NCBI GenBank assembly: GCA_902489135.1
Contig: CABTYW010000009.1
Location: 1 to 42,243, forward strand
Reading direction: 5' to 3'
Source: an uncultured Synergistaceae bacterium
GTDB taxonomy: Bacteria > Synergistota > Synergistia > Synergistales > Dethiosulfovibrionaceae
DNA length: 42,243 nt
Part shown: piece after piece, positions 15,228-24,043 of the stretch
Numbering within the stretch: the stretch's first letter is position 1
How the letters are laid out: each line of letters begins with the position of its first letter
Translations under genes and position numbers: made by a program
The notes under the pieces: model-generated
Seen by the model: only the letters and a program-made list of their open reading frames with translations
Told to the model about the DNA's origin: nothing
The model's database searches: none

Positions 15228-15741
15228 TATTGAGATCTTAATTTCCGGCAACGGTGACGACGGTTTCCGCCTGCTGTTAAATGAGCATCGGGAGACGCTC
15301 AAAGCCACCTGTGAAGAGCTCTATGATTTCGTCTGGCCTGACTGGAGGCGCCATGTTCTCGAAATTTCACTGCAATTTCTTGACGAAGGGGAAATGGCGG
15401 CCGTTAACGGCGAGTATCGTCAGGCCGACGGCCCTACCGACGTGCTGACGTTTCCTCTTTTTGAACGCGACGGCAATTTTCTTCCCGAACCTTTTTTCGG
15501 CCCTCTGGCGCTTGGCGACATTCTTCTGTGTGCTCCCGTCATCGGCAGAAACGCCGAAGAACATGGCGTCTCGCCAACGTCGGAGCTGGCGTTGGTTATT
15601 TTTCACGGCATGCTGCACCTCCTGGCGTGGGATCATGATACGCCGGAGAAGGAGGCCAGGATGTGGGCCGTCCAGGAGCGCTTCAGAGACCTGTTCCTGC
15701 AGCGAATCGGCGGTCAAGCGTCCCTTGAGGTCCGGCGATGA
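15154..15741 (+). CDS. ybeY: Endoribonuclease YbeY (16S rRNA maturation)
   Basis: YbeY is a zinc-dependent endoribonuclease in 16S rRNA 3' maturation and ribosome quality control. The diagnostic HGMLHLLAWDH supplies the three zinc histidines, and YRQADGPTDVLTFPL is the conserved arginine/substrate region. The first ATG frame (15154, or 15169) gives up to 195 residues but overlaps pgpH by 74 bases and adds about 25 very basic residues. Family proteins begin near EILISGN, and an in-frame ATT at 15229, two bases after the pgpH stop, could be the true start although its ribosome site is weak. Function is secure; the start is not. Confidence 0.9.
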   Translation: MLRTVMGKQPLTRYRLKKLRKKKPDIEILISGNGDDGFRLLLNEHRETLKATCEELYDFVWPDWRRHVLEISLQFLDEGEMAAVNGEYRQADGPTDVLTFPLFERDGNFLPEPFFGPLALGDILLCAPVIGRNAEEHGVSPTSELALVIFHGMLHLLAWDHDTPEKEARMWAVQERFRDLFLQRIGGQASLEVRR

Positions 15742-17036
15742 CTCATCCGCTGACACTCATCGTCTCCATTGCCCTGTCGGTTTTTCTTTGCAGCTATTTC
15801 AGCGTAGGGGAGGCTTCGGTCTCATCGGTGAGCACGGCCAGAGCGCGTGCATGGGCTCTTGACAATCCTTCCTTTGACTCGCTGGTTCAATGGCAGCTGA
15901 ACAATCGGCAGCACGTCATCATCGCCATCCTTGTGGCACACAATCTCTTCGCTGTGGCCGCAAGTTCCCTTTTAACTTTTTTCATCTCCCGGCGGTGGGG
16001 AGAGAACAGCGTCCTGTGGTCCACGGCGGTCATGACGGTGCTTATGGTGCTCTTCGCCGATTTTCTGCCTAAATGCGTGGGCATGGCTCTGGGCGAAAGA
16101 ACTTTTACGGCGGTGCTGCCGGGGCTCAAAACCGCAGCGACGCTTTTCAAGCCGGCCATTGTCTGTCTTGAAAAAATTGTGCTTTCGGCAAGTCGAATTT
16201 TTCGCGTGGACATGTCTCTTGAAAGCCCTATGGTGACCCGCGACGAAATTGAACAGCTTGTGAAAAACGGCGAAAAGTCCGGTACCATCGAACCTTCCGA
16301 GCGTCGCATGATCGACGGCGTCATCGCGCTTGACGAAACGCGCGTGTCGGAAATCATGGTGCCCCGCACTTCCGTGGACGCCCTGGAAGTCTCGCGGAAA
16401 CTGGGCAGCGTGCTGTCTTGCATGAGAAACTGGGAACATTCCAGAATACCCGTTTACGACGGCACCCTTGACGATATTGCCGGAGTGGTTTACCTGAAAG
16501 ACATGATCCCCTATCTTCGCGCCGGAGCTCTCGACACCCCGCTGCGAAGCTTTATGCGCCCCGCCTTCTTCGTCCCCGAAACCATGAGGGTTGACGATCT
16601 CTTTACCAGCATGAGAAATCAGCGCGTCCACTTTGCCGTGGTGGTGGACGAGTACGGCGGTACGGCCGGCATTGTCACTCTGGAGGATCTTCTGGAAGAG
16701 ATTGTGGGTGACATTCGCGACGAATATGACGACGACTCGTCGCCCATCGTACAGCTCAGCAACACTTCTTACCGCGTAAAATGCGCAGAATCTCTTGAGG
16801 ATTTTGGGAACGCCGTGGGGTATAATTTCAACTGTGACGCCGTGGACTCCGTAGGCGGGTATGTTCTTGACCGATTTAACGGTTTTCCCAAACGAGGAGA
16901 CCAAGTGGCCGCCGGCGAATGGACTATAAAAGTCACCGACGTGGGGGAACATCGCGTGAACGAAGTGGTTTTTACGCGCATGCCGCAGCCGACACAAGAC
17001 GGACGGCCCCACGAAACGGGCAAACTGGAGGAGTGA
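15738..17036 (+). CDS. CNNM/CorC-type membrane protein with CBS pair (copy 1)
   Basis: A 432-residue protein with an N-terminal CNNM (DUF21) membrane domain (about 1-185, three or four helices), a CBS pair (about 205-325, containing IMVPRTSVDAL and VVVDEYGGTAGIVTLEDLLEE) and a C-terminal CorC_HlyC domain (about 345-425). Family members are implicated in Mg2+ or Co2+ handling; older haemolysin C labels are misleading. The start overlaps the ybeY stop by four bases (ATGA), so translation is probably coupled. A paralogue follows after four bases. In B. subtilis this position of the cluster is held by dgkA and cdd, so the pair is a lineage-specific arrangement. Confidence 0.9.
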   Translation: MTHPLTLIVSIALSVFLCSYFSVGEASVSSVSTARARAWALDNPSFDSLVQWQLNNRQHVIIAILVAHNLFAVAASSLLTFFISRRWGENSVLWSTAVMTVLMVLFADFLPKCVGMALGERTFTAVLPGLKTAATLFKPAIVCLEKIVLSASRIFRVDMSLESPMVTRDEIEQLVKNGEKSGTIEPSERRMIDGVIALDETRVSEIMVPRTSVDALEVSRKLGSVLSCMRNWEHSRIPVYDGTLDDIAGVVYLKDMIPYLRAGALDTPLRSFMRPAFFVPETMRVDDLFTSMRNQRVHFAVVVDEYGGTAGIVTLEDLLEEIVGDIRDEYDDDSSPIVQLSNTSYRVKCAESLEDFGNAVGYNFNCDAVDSVGGYVLDRFNGFPKRGDQVAAGEWTIKVTDVGEHRVNEVVFTRMPQPTQDGRPHETGKLEE

Positions 17037-17040
17037 CATT

Positions 17041-18303
17041 TTGGAAACTCTGCCTCGATTGTGCACCGCAATCTTGTGTCTGCTGTTCCTCTCCGCCTTT
17101 TTCAGCGGCGCTGAAATGGCGCTTACCGAGACAAGCGCCGTGCGACTGAAGTCACTGGCCGAAAAATACGCTTTCCTGAAAAAAACGGTCGAGTGGGTCA
17201 ACGTTGACCGCTCCAAAGTGCTTTCGGCCATTTTAATAGGCAACAATCTGGTCAACGTGGCCGCCAGCACTGTGGCGACGGCCATCGCCGTGACGCTGTG
17301 GCATGCCCGGGGCGTGGCCTATGCCGTCGTGGTGATGACAGTCATGATCATCATTTTCGGCGAAGTTCTGCCCAAGTGCCTTGCACTGGCGCGGGGGGAA
17401 ACCGTTCTCATTTTCTCTCTTCTTCCCATCAGGTTTTTCGCCTGGACGGCGACGCCCCTGATCTGGACGATGCAGTTTATCGCTTCGGCGACGGGAAAAC
17501 TGACGGGGTTGGATCTCTCATTGAAGGACACTTTCGTGACTAAAGAGGAGATCGGCCAGGTGGTTAAAATCGGCGAAGCTTCCGGAGCCATTGAAAAAGC
17601 CGAGCGTCAGATGATTGACGGCGTCATTTCCCTGGACGAAATCCGAGTGTCCGAGATCATGGTTCCGCGGACGGAGATGCACCTTATCGAGTCATGCCGA
17701 ACGGTGGACGAAGCGCTTCATTTTATTCAGGAAATGGGCGACTCCCGGGTGCCCGTCTACACCGACACGCCCGACCACATCGACGGCGTCGTTCTGGTGA
17801 AAGACCTTCTGTCGGCCTTCAGTCAGGGGAAAAAAAGCGAAGCGGTGACAAAGGTTATGCGCAAGCCCCTTTTTGTGCCTGAAACCATGTTTGTCCCCAA
17901 ACTCTTCAAGATCATGCAGAACATGCGCATGCACATGGCCCTTGTCGTCGACGAATACGGAGGAACCGCCGGACTTGTGACCATGGAAGATTTGCTGGAG
18001 GAGATCGTGGGGGAAATCCAGGATGAATACGACCGCGACGAGCCCATGATCCAAAGCCTCCCCGACGGAACCTGGAAAGTGCTGTCGGGCATCTCTCTGG
18101 AGGATTTGAACGAAGCGCTCCATTCCGATTTTGAGTGTGAAGACGTGGACACGCTTGGCGGATTTCTTCTCGACCGTTTCGGGAATTTTCCCCGTCAGGG
18201 CGATTGCATCACCCTCAACGGATGGATTTTTACCGTGACATCCATGGCGGAGCATCATATTGTCGAAGTGACCGTGAAAAAGGCTGATAAAAATGCTCAA
18301 TGA
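17041..18303 (+). CDS. CNNM/CorC-type membrane protein with CBS pair (copy 2)
   Basis: A 420-residue paralogue of the preceding gene with the same architecture: CNNM membrane domain with FFSGAEMALTETS near the N-terminus, CBS pair (SEIMVPRTEMHLI, LVVDEYGGTAGLVTMEDLLEE) and CorC_HlyC domain. The start is TTG 17041, with GGAGGAG ending about ten bases upstream across the previous stop. The end overlaps era by 11 bases. The two copies share motifs but differ clearly along their length, so the duplication is old. They may form a heteromeric transporter; this is inference. Confidence 0.9.
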   Translation: METLPRLCTAILCLLFLSAFFSGAEMALTETSAVRLKSLAEKYAFLKKTVEWVNVDRSKVLSAILIGNNLVNVAASTVATAIAVTLWHARGVAYAVVVMTVMIIIFGEVLPKCLALARGETVLIFSLLPIRFFAWTATPLIWTMQFIASATGKLTGLDLSLKDTFVTKEEIGQVVKIGEASGAIEKAERQMIDGVISLDEIRVSEIMVPRTEMHLIESCRTVDEALHFIQEMGDSRVPVYTDTPDHIDGVVLVKDLLSAFSQGKKSEAVTKVMRKPLFVPETMFVPKLFKIMQNMRMHMALVVDEYGGTAGLVTMEDLLEEIVGEIQDEYDRDEPMIQSLPDGTWKVLSGISLEDLNEALHSDFECEDVDTLGGFLLDRFGNFPRQGDCITLNGWIFTVTSMAEHHIVEVTVKKADKNAQ

Positions 18304-19222
18304 GAACACAACGAACAGCGACTTCCATTCCGGCTGCGTGGCGGTCATCGGCCGCCCCAATGTGGGCAAATCGTCGCTTCTCAATTCCATTTTGCGCTAC
18401 AGACTGTCTATCGTCTCGCCCAAACCGCAGACAACGCGCGATGCCATTCTGGGGCTGTACAACGGCGAAAAAAGCCAGATCGTCTTTGTGGACACGCCGG
18501 GCATTCATCGGCCGCGGAACAAACTGGGCGAAAAGCTGGTGGAGCGCGCCGTCTCAAAACTTGATGAAGCCGACGTTATCCTTTACGTGGTCACTATTGA
18601 CGATTCGACGGAACAGCGGGAAAATGCCCATATTATAGAGACTCTGGCGGAATACGGAGGCATTCCCGTTGTCCTGGCCGTCAACAAAGTGGACCTGCCC
18701 GGATCAAAATCGAAAATTCTTCCTCTGATCCGCGCTTTTTCCGAGAAACTTGCCCTTGCCGACGCAGTTCCCGTTTCGGCGCGGTCCGACATCAACATCC
18801 ACACCCTCATCGACCTTCTCGAAAGGCATTTGCCCGCGGGAGCCCCCCTTTATCCCGACGACATGCTCACCGACCGCTCCGAACGGTTTATTGCGCAGGA
18901 GCTCATTCGGGAGAGCATCATTCGGGGAACCGAAGAGGAAATTCCTCACAGCGTCGCCGTCGAGATCGACGAGTATAAATCTCCCGACGAGTATCCCCAA
19001 CGAAAAGATCTGCTGATTCGCGCCACGGTCTACGTGGAACGGGAAGGCCAAAAAGCCATCGTGCTCGGCAGAAAAGGAGAAAAGATCAAGTCAATGGGCA
19101 TCGAGGCCAGAAAAGCCCTTGAGGCGCTCACGGGGCACAAGGTCTATCTGGAGCTTTGGGTGAAGGTGAACCGCGGATGGAGAGATTCGGAGGCGGAACT
19201 GAAAAAACTGGGGTACGAGTAG
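18293..19222 (+). CDS. era: GTPase Era
   Basis: Era binds 16S rRNA and checkpoints 30S assembly. The 309-residue protein has the G1 loop GRPNVGKSS (20-28), the G2/switch region KPQTTRDAI, G3 DTPGIH, G4 NKVD and G5 SAR motifs, then a C-terminal KH domain with EREGQKAIVLGRKGEKIK. ATG 18293 lies inside the end of the preceding CBS gene, indicating coupled translation. Its company of ybeY, phoH and recO matches the conserved Firmicutes-type cluster. Confidence 0.97.
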   Translation: MLNENTTNSDFHSGCVAVIGRPNVGKSSLLNSILRYRLSIVSPKPQTTRDAILGLYNGEKSQIVFVDTPGIHRPRNKLGEKLVERAVSKLDEADVILYVVTIDDSTEQRENAHIIETLAEYGGIPVVLAVNKVDLPGSKSKILPLIRAFSEKLALADAVPVSARSDINIHTLIDLLERHLPAGAPLYPDDMLTDRSERFIAQELIRESIIRGTEEEIPHSVAVEIDEYKSPDEYPQRKDLLIRATVYVEREGQKAIVLGRKGEKIKSMGIEARKALEALTGHKVYLELWVKVNRGWRDSEAELKKLGYE

Positions 19223-19251
19223 ACCTTCCGGAAGAGCCGTCTCAACGTTTT

Positions 19252-19920
19252 ATGGAGCGTACGGGAGTTGTGTTGAGACGCGGAAATTACATGGAAGGCA
19301 ACATGGCGGCGTTGCTCTTTCTCAAAGACAGCGGAACGACGTGGGTCTACATTCCCGGAGCGTCCCGAGGCTCGGTGCGGTTCGGCGGGGCGCTGGAGCC
19401 GCTGGTTTGGGGGCGCTATCAGCTCTACCAGTCAAAACGCCGCACGTACATCAAAGAAGTTGAAGTTGCCGAGGATTTTTGGCCTCTGAGGCGCCGTCCC
19501 GCGGCCGTCATTCAGGCCGTACGATGGGCGAAACTGCTTGAACGCTGTCTCATCGCCGGTTATCCCTACAACGACCTGCTGGCGCTTTTTTACTGGGCGC
19601 AGAAAGCTCTTCTGGAAGGGGTTTCCCCTGAAACGGTAAACGCTCGCTTCCTTTGGCGTTGGCTGCACAGCTGGGGAATTGCGCCCGATCTGTATCACTG
19701 CAGTTCCTGCGGTTGTCTTCTCGACGGAAAAGCCGGCTGGTTTCACAACGCCTTTGTATGCTCGGCCTGTAATCCTGCGGCGAGTATGCATAAAATCGAC
19801 CTTTTTGCAGAGTACGCCCTGTCAAAGAGCTTTATTCCCCGGGGGGACGCCGCCGCGCTGCTGGAGCAGGCACGGCCGCTTCAGGAGCTTTTCGTTAAAA
19901 ATCTTGATGAGAACAGGTAA
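19252..19920 (+). CDS. recO: DNA repair protein RecO
   Basis: RecO works with RecR to load RecA at gaps. From ATG 19252 the product is 222 residues, near the lower end of the family. The N-terminal OB fold begins with TGVVLRRGNYMEGN, and a four-cysteine zinc site CSSCG ... CSACN lies near residues 150-177. An upstream open frame reaches 19156 inside era but lacks family similarity. The Shine-Dalgarno for 19252 is weak, so translation may depend on era. The stop overlaps an in-frame ATG of glyQ as TAATG. Confidence 0.88.
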   Translation: MERTGVVLRRGNYMEGNMAALLFLKDSGTTWVYIPGASRGSVRFGGALEPLVWGRYQLYQSKRRTYIKEVEVAEDFWPLRRRPAAVIQAVRWAKLLERCLIAGYPYNDLLALFYWAQKALLEGVSPETVNARFLWRWLHSWGIAPDLYHCSSCGCLLDGKAGWFHNAFVCSACNPAASMHKIDLFAEYALSKSFIPRGDAAALLEQARPLQELFVKNLDENR

Positions 19921-19934
19921 TGGAGGTCGCAAAG

Positions 19935-20807
19935 ATGAATTTTCAGGACATCATATTGAGACTTGAACGCTATTGGGCGGATCAGGGATGTATTGTGCAG
20001 CAGCCCTACGATATTGAGGTCGGCGCCGGAACCATGCATCCCGATACGTCGCTGCGCGTAATCGGCCCCGAGCCGTGGAATGTGGCTTACGTCCAGCCTT
20101 CACGTCGCCCCGCCGACGGCCGCTACGGTGAAAACCCCAATCGGCTTCAGCATTATTACCAGTTTCAGGTGATCATGAAGCCGGCGCCTGAAAACATTCA
20201 AAACCTCTACATCAACAGTCTGGCCGTGCTGGGCATCGATCCCCATGAGCACGATATTCGTTTTGTGGAGGACGATTGGGAATCGGCGGCCGTCGGCGCC
20301 TGGGGGCTCGGCTGGGAAGTTTGGCTCGACGGCATGGAAGTCACACAGTTCACCTACTTCCAGCAGGTGGGCGGCGTGGACATGGTCGCAGTGCCCGCCG
20401 AGATCACCTATGGCCTCGAGCGCATCGCCATGTTCGTGCAAAAAGTGGACTGCGTCTACGATTTGAGATGGAACGACAAAATCACCTACGGCGACGTGCA
20501 TCACCAGGGAGAAGTGGAAAATTCCGTCTACAATTTTGAAGTTGCCGACGTGGAGATGCTCTCTCAGGTCTTCTCTTCCTACGAAAAGGAGAGTTCCCGC
20601 TTGGCGGAGAAGGAACTTGTGCTTCCGGCGTGGGATTGCGTGCTGAAGTGCTCGCAGATTTTCAACATCCTCGACGCCCGCGGCGCCGTCAGCGTGACGC
20701 AGCGCACGGGCTACATCTCCCGTATTCGCGCCATCGCTTCGAAATGCTGCTCCGCCTATGCACGGCAGCGCAAATCCATGGGCTATCCGCTCATGAATAA
20801 ATTTTAA
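19935..20807 (+). CDS. glyQ: Glycyl-tRNA synthetase alpha chain
   Basis: This is the catalytic subunit of the bacterial alpha2beta2 glycyl-tRNA synthetase. The 290-residue product starts with the family signature NFQDIILRLERYW and has GAGTMHPDTSLRVIGPEPW and YVQPSRRPADGRYGENPNR. ATG 19935 is chosen: GGAGG (19922-19926) is eight bases upstream. An in-frame ATG at 19920 overlaps the recO stop and would add MEVAK, the same layout as at prs. glyS follows after 14 bases. Confidence 0.97.
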   Translation: MNFQDIILRLERYWADQGCIVQQPYDIEVGAGTMHPDTSLRVIGPEPWNVAYVQPSRRPADGRYGENPNRLQHYYQFQVIMKPAPENIQNLYINSLAVLGIDPHEHDIRFVEDDWESAAVGAWGLGWEVWLDGMEVTQFTYFQQVGGVDMVAVPAEITYGLERIAMFVQKVDCVYDLRWNDKITYGDVHHQGEVENSVYNFEVADVEMLSQVFSSYEKESSRLAEKELVLPAWDCVLKCSQIFNILDARGAVSVTQRTGYISRIRAIASKCCSAYARQRKSMGYPLMNKF

Positions 20808-20821
20808 GGGGGCGGCTCATT

Positions 20822-22879
20822 ATGACCAGAGATTTAATTCTCGAAATCGGAACAGAGGAAATACCGTCCCGCTTCATGCCCGACGCGCTGGCGGATATGG
20901 CAAAGCACGCCGAGGAAGAATTTGCCGAAAAACGCCTTCAGCACGGACGCGTGGAAGTGATGGGAACGCCCCGGCGCCTGGTGCTGCTGGTGCGCGACGT
21001 TGCGGAAAAACAGGACGATTTGTCGGAAGAATACAAAGGTCCTTCGTGGAAAGCGGCCTTTGACGGCACCGGGGCGCCTACCCGCGCCGCCCGGGGTTTT
21101 GCAAAAAGTCGCGGCGTTGCCGTTGAGGATTTGGAGTGCCGCAGCGTTAACGGCGTCGATTATGCCTTTGCCGTGATGAGCCATAAAGGAAGTGCGGCCG
21201 ACGGCCTTCTTCCCGAGATGATGAAACATCTGCTCTCCAGTCTGGTCTTTCCGAAGAACATGTTCTGGAACGACCCTGTCGTCCGTTTTGCCCGTCCCGT
21301 TCGGTGGCTGCTGTGTCTGATGGGTAAAAACGTTGTTCCCTTTGAATTCAACGGCCTGAAGAGCGGCCGGACCACCTGCGGTCACCGTTTTATGGGAGGC
21401 GTTTCGATAGACGTCAAATCCAGCGACGATTATATGAACGTCATGTACGACAATTGGGTGATCGTGGACCAGAAAAAACGCGAAGAGAAAATGCGTAGCG
21501 GCATCGCCGCCATCGAAAAGGAGCTTCAGGGCGTCGTTGAGCTCGATCCCGCGCTGGTGCAGGAAAACCTCTATCTCGTGGAATACCCCGTACCCTTTTA
21601 CGGCTTTTTCGACCGAAAGTACCTCGAAATCCCCGAGGAGGTGCTGATCACCTCCATGAAGGACAATCAGAAGTACTTTGCGGTCCATGACCGTGCCGGC
21701 AATTTGATGCCCTGTTTTGTGGGCATCAGCAACAATCTGGTGCCCGACATAAATCTTGTCAGAGAGGGCAACGAGCGCGTGCTGAGAGCGCGTCTCGAGG
21801 ACGCTTCTTTCTTCTGGCAGGAAGACCTGAAACGCCCGTTGTCTGCCCGATTGGACGACCTGAAAAACGTGGTTTACCAGGAAAAACTGGGGTCGGTGTA
21901 CGACAAGACCATGAAAATGGTGGAGATCGCGCGCAAAATTTGCGCCATGACGGATCTGAAGGACGAAGTGAAGGCGGTGGAGCGCGCGGCGTTGCTTTCA
22001 AAAACCGATCTCGTGACCAGCATGGTCGGCGAGTTTCCCGAACTTCAAGGCGTCATGGGATCGAAATACGCGCTGAAAAACGGCGAAGATCCCCGCGTGG
22101 CGCGGGCGCTGGCAGAGCAGTATATGCCCCTTTCCGCCGGCGGCGCACTTCCCACTGACAGTGTCGGCGCCGTGGTCGGCATTGCCGAACGCAGCTTCAA
22201 CATGGCCGGAGCCTATAAATTGGGCTTTCAGCCCACGGGTTCTCAGGATCCCTACGGCCTGCGCCGTGCCATCCGCTGTATCAACGAGATTATTTGGGGC
22301 CTGAACATCGATCTTGACCTCGGCGAGCTCTTGAAGTGGATCGCCGGTGAGCTTTCTCTCAGCGACGACGACCTGGCTTCTCTGGAAGCCTTTATCATGC
22401 AGCGAACGCTGATTCAGCTGAAGGAACGGGATTTTTCCCATGAGCTGGTTGAGCTGGCGCTTTCAGTCACCGGCCCCCGTCCGCTCCAGACGCTGCGCCT
22501 GCTGGGCACCCTCTCGGAAGTTCGCAAAGAAGACTGGTTTACCAGCCTCGTCAATTCCGCTCTACGCGTGAAGAATATCCTTGAAAAGTCCAAGGCCGCT
22601 CTTTCGGAGCTTGATCCTTCGCTTTTCGTCAAAGATGCTGAGAAAAAACTCTACGCCGCCGTCAGCGAAGCCTCCGTTCCCGTTGAAAACGCGCTTCGCG
22701 GCCACAATTGGACGGAGCTGATGAACGTTCTCGCTCGTCTCTCGCCGGCCGTTTCGGAATTCTTCGATGACGTGATGGTTATGGACGACGATTTGTCAGT
22801 CCGCGCCAACCGCCAGGCACTGCTGTCGCTGTGCGGAAATCTGTTTATGCGCGTCGGAGACCTCAGCAAAGTCAAATAG
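20822..22879 (+). CDS. glyS: Glycyl-tRNA synthetase beta chain
   Basis: The 685-residue beta subunit binds tRNA-Gly and completes the alpha2beta2 enzyme. It begins with the conserved LILEIGTEEIPSRFM and has EVMGTPRRL, NMFWND ... RFARPVRWL, SMKDNQKYFAV and the DALR-like C-terminal region. The length matches the family. GGGGGCGG lies about eight bases before ATG 20822. It is co-transcribed with glyQ and ends 16 bases before ppsR. Confidence 0.97.
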   Translation: MTRDLILEIGTEEIPSRFMPDALADMAKHAEEEFAEKRLQHGRVEVMGTPRRLVLLVRDVAEKQDDLSEEYKGPSWKAAFDGTGAPTRAARGFAKSRGVAVEDLECRSVNGVDYAFAVMSHKGSAADGLLPEMMKHLLSSLVFPKNMFWNDPVVRFARPVRWLLCLMGKNVVPFEFNGLKSGRTTCGHRFMGGVSIDVKSSDDYMNVMYDNWVIVDQKKREEKMRSGIAAIEKELQGVVELDPALVQENLYLVEYPVPFYGFFDRKYLEIPEEVLITSMKDNQKYFAVHDRAGNLMPCFVGISNNLVPDINLVREGNERVLRARLEDASFFWQEDLKRPLSARLDDLKNVVYQEKLGSVYDKTMKMVEIARKICAMTDLKDEVKAVERAALLSKTDLVTSMVGEFPELQGVMGSKYALKNGEDPRVARALAEQYMPLSAGGALPTDSVGAVVGIAERSFNMAGAYKLGFQPTGSQDPYGLRRAIRCINEIIWGLNIDLDLGELLKWIAGELSLSDDDLASLEAFIMQRTLIQLKERDFSHELVELALSVTGPRPLQTLRLLGTLSEVRKEDWFTSLVNSALRVKNILEKSKAALSELDPSLFVKDAEKKLYAAVSEASVPVENALRGHNWTELMNVLARLSPAVSEFFDDVMVMDDDLSVRANRQALLSLCGNLFMRVGDLSKVK

Positions 22880-22895
22880 GTGAGTGGTGGTTTCG

Positions 22896-23702
22896 ATGAA
22901 CCTTTATGTCGCAGTAGTTTCCGATTCAACGGGAGAGACGGCGGAGAGCATGCTCCATGCCGCTTTGTCGCAGTTCAGCGGGCTGGGCGTGACCATTGAG
23001 AGACATCGCCGCGTCAGAGAAGTCGCGCAGGTGGAAGAGCTTGTCGAGTCCTTTGCCCGCAACGGCGGCCAGCTTCTGGTGAGCACTTTGGTCAAGCGCG
23101 ACGTTCAGACCGCCCTCCTGCATGCGGCGCAGAAAAATCATCTCGGGTACGTCTCCATGCTTGAGCCCTTGGTGAGCACCATTGCGTCGCTGACGGGACT
23201 GCAGCCCATTCAGGAGCCCGGCGTCATTCGACGCCTTGACGGGGACTACCTGAGACGGGTGAAAGCCATTGAATTTACGCTGCGCTGCGATGACGGACAG
23301 TCTCCCGAGCTCATGGTCGATGCCGATATTGTCCTGTTCGGCGTCTCCCGCGCGGGCAAAACGCCGCTGTCGATTTGGCTGGCGCTCAAGGGATACGCCG
23401 TGTCCAACGTCCCTCTGCTTCCCGGCATTGCCCCTGACGCCAGAGTTTGGGACGTGGATCCCCGGAAACGCGTGGGACTTCTCATTTCGCCGGAACGCCT
23501 TCAGGCCATCCGCTGTGAAAGAATTATTTCCATGGGACTGGACCCGCTGCGCGCCGCCTATGCCAATATCGACCAGATCCGCGCCGAACTGGATGAAGCG
23601 CGGACGCTGATGATGGAGTTGGGGTGCCGGATATACGACAGCACCAATCAGTCCTATGAAGAGCTGGCCCGCAATATTTTGGAAGATTTAAAGCTGCAGT
23701 AA
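22896..23702 (+). CDS. ppsR: PPDK regulatory protein (bifunctional kinase/pyrophosphorylase, DUF299)
   Basis: The protein controls pyruvate phosphate dikinase (or PEP synthase) by ADP-dependent threonine phosphorylation and Pi-dependent dephosphorylation. The 268-residue product starts with YVAVVSDSTGETAESM and has a P-loop-like GVSRAGKTPLS (about 149-159) and YAVSNVPLLPG. ATG 22896 is preceded by GGTGG and AGGTGA; GTG codons at 22884 and 22887 are alternatives. Position after glyS recalls yqfL beside glyQS in B. subtilis. It implies a PPDK elsewhere in the genome. Confidence 0.93.
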   Translation: MNLYVAVVSDSTGETAESMLHAALSQFSGLGVTIERHRRVREVAQVEELVESFARNGGQLLVSTLVKRDVQTALLHAAQKNHLGYVSMLEPLVSTIASLTGLQPIQEPGVIRRLDGDYLRRVKAIEFTLRCDDGQSPELMVDADIVLFGVSRAGKTPLSIWLALKGYAVSNVPLLPGIAPDARVWDVDPRKRVGLLISPERLQAIRCERIISMGLDPLRAAYANIDQIRAELDEARTLMMELGCRIYDSTNQSYEELARNILEDLKLQ

Positions 23703-23706
23703 CGAT

Positions 23707-23750
23707 GCGCGAAAAAGACCCCGCCACCGCGGGGCCTTTTTCGCGCGTTT
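23707..23750 (+). terminator. Strong intrinsic terminator of the phoH-ppsR cluster
   Basis: GCGCGAAAAAG + CCCCGC (23707-23724) pairs with GCGGGG + CTTTTTCGCGC (23729-23746) with one A-C mismatch and a four-base loop, followed by GTTTT. It closes the long operon and separates it from the MerR island. Confidence 0.88.
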
Positions 23751-23890
23751 TCCTATCCCAAAGATGAATTTCGGTGCCACAAAACTTTTCGAGACTTCGC
23801 GCTCTCATGTTGCTCTTATTTCGGACAGAGTTACGGAAAATATCTGAAGATCCTTGACGGTTTTGATTTTTTGCTTTCAGAGTCTGAGCG

Positions 23891-24043
23891 ATGAAAATCA
23901 GCCTTTTGAACCCCAACTCTAATCCGGAAAGAGAGTTGCGCCTTTTGTTGCAGCAGATTGACGAAACGATCGAGAATTTATCTGCTCATCGGTGCCGGAG
24001 AAGCAATGAAACAGCGAACGGAGTGGTCAGCGAGGAGGGCTTT
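23891..24043 (+). pseudogene. Racemase-like N-terminal stub in frame with the MerR gene
   Basis: ATG 23891 opens 51 codons that run without a stop into the MerR gene. Its first residues, MKISLLNPNSNPE, resemble the start of Asp/Glu/hydantoin racemases (typically MKI.x.NPNS.PE), but the rest of that family is absent. No good Shine-Dalgarno precedes it. It may be the remnant of a deleted racemase gene, a short leader peptide or a chance match. The remaining gap 23751-23890 holds no other gene. Confidence 0.35.
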
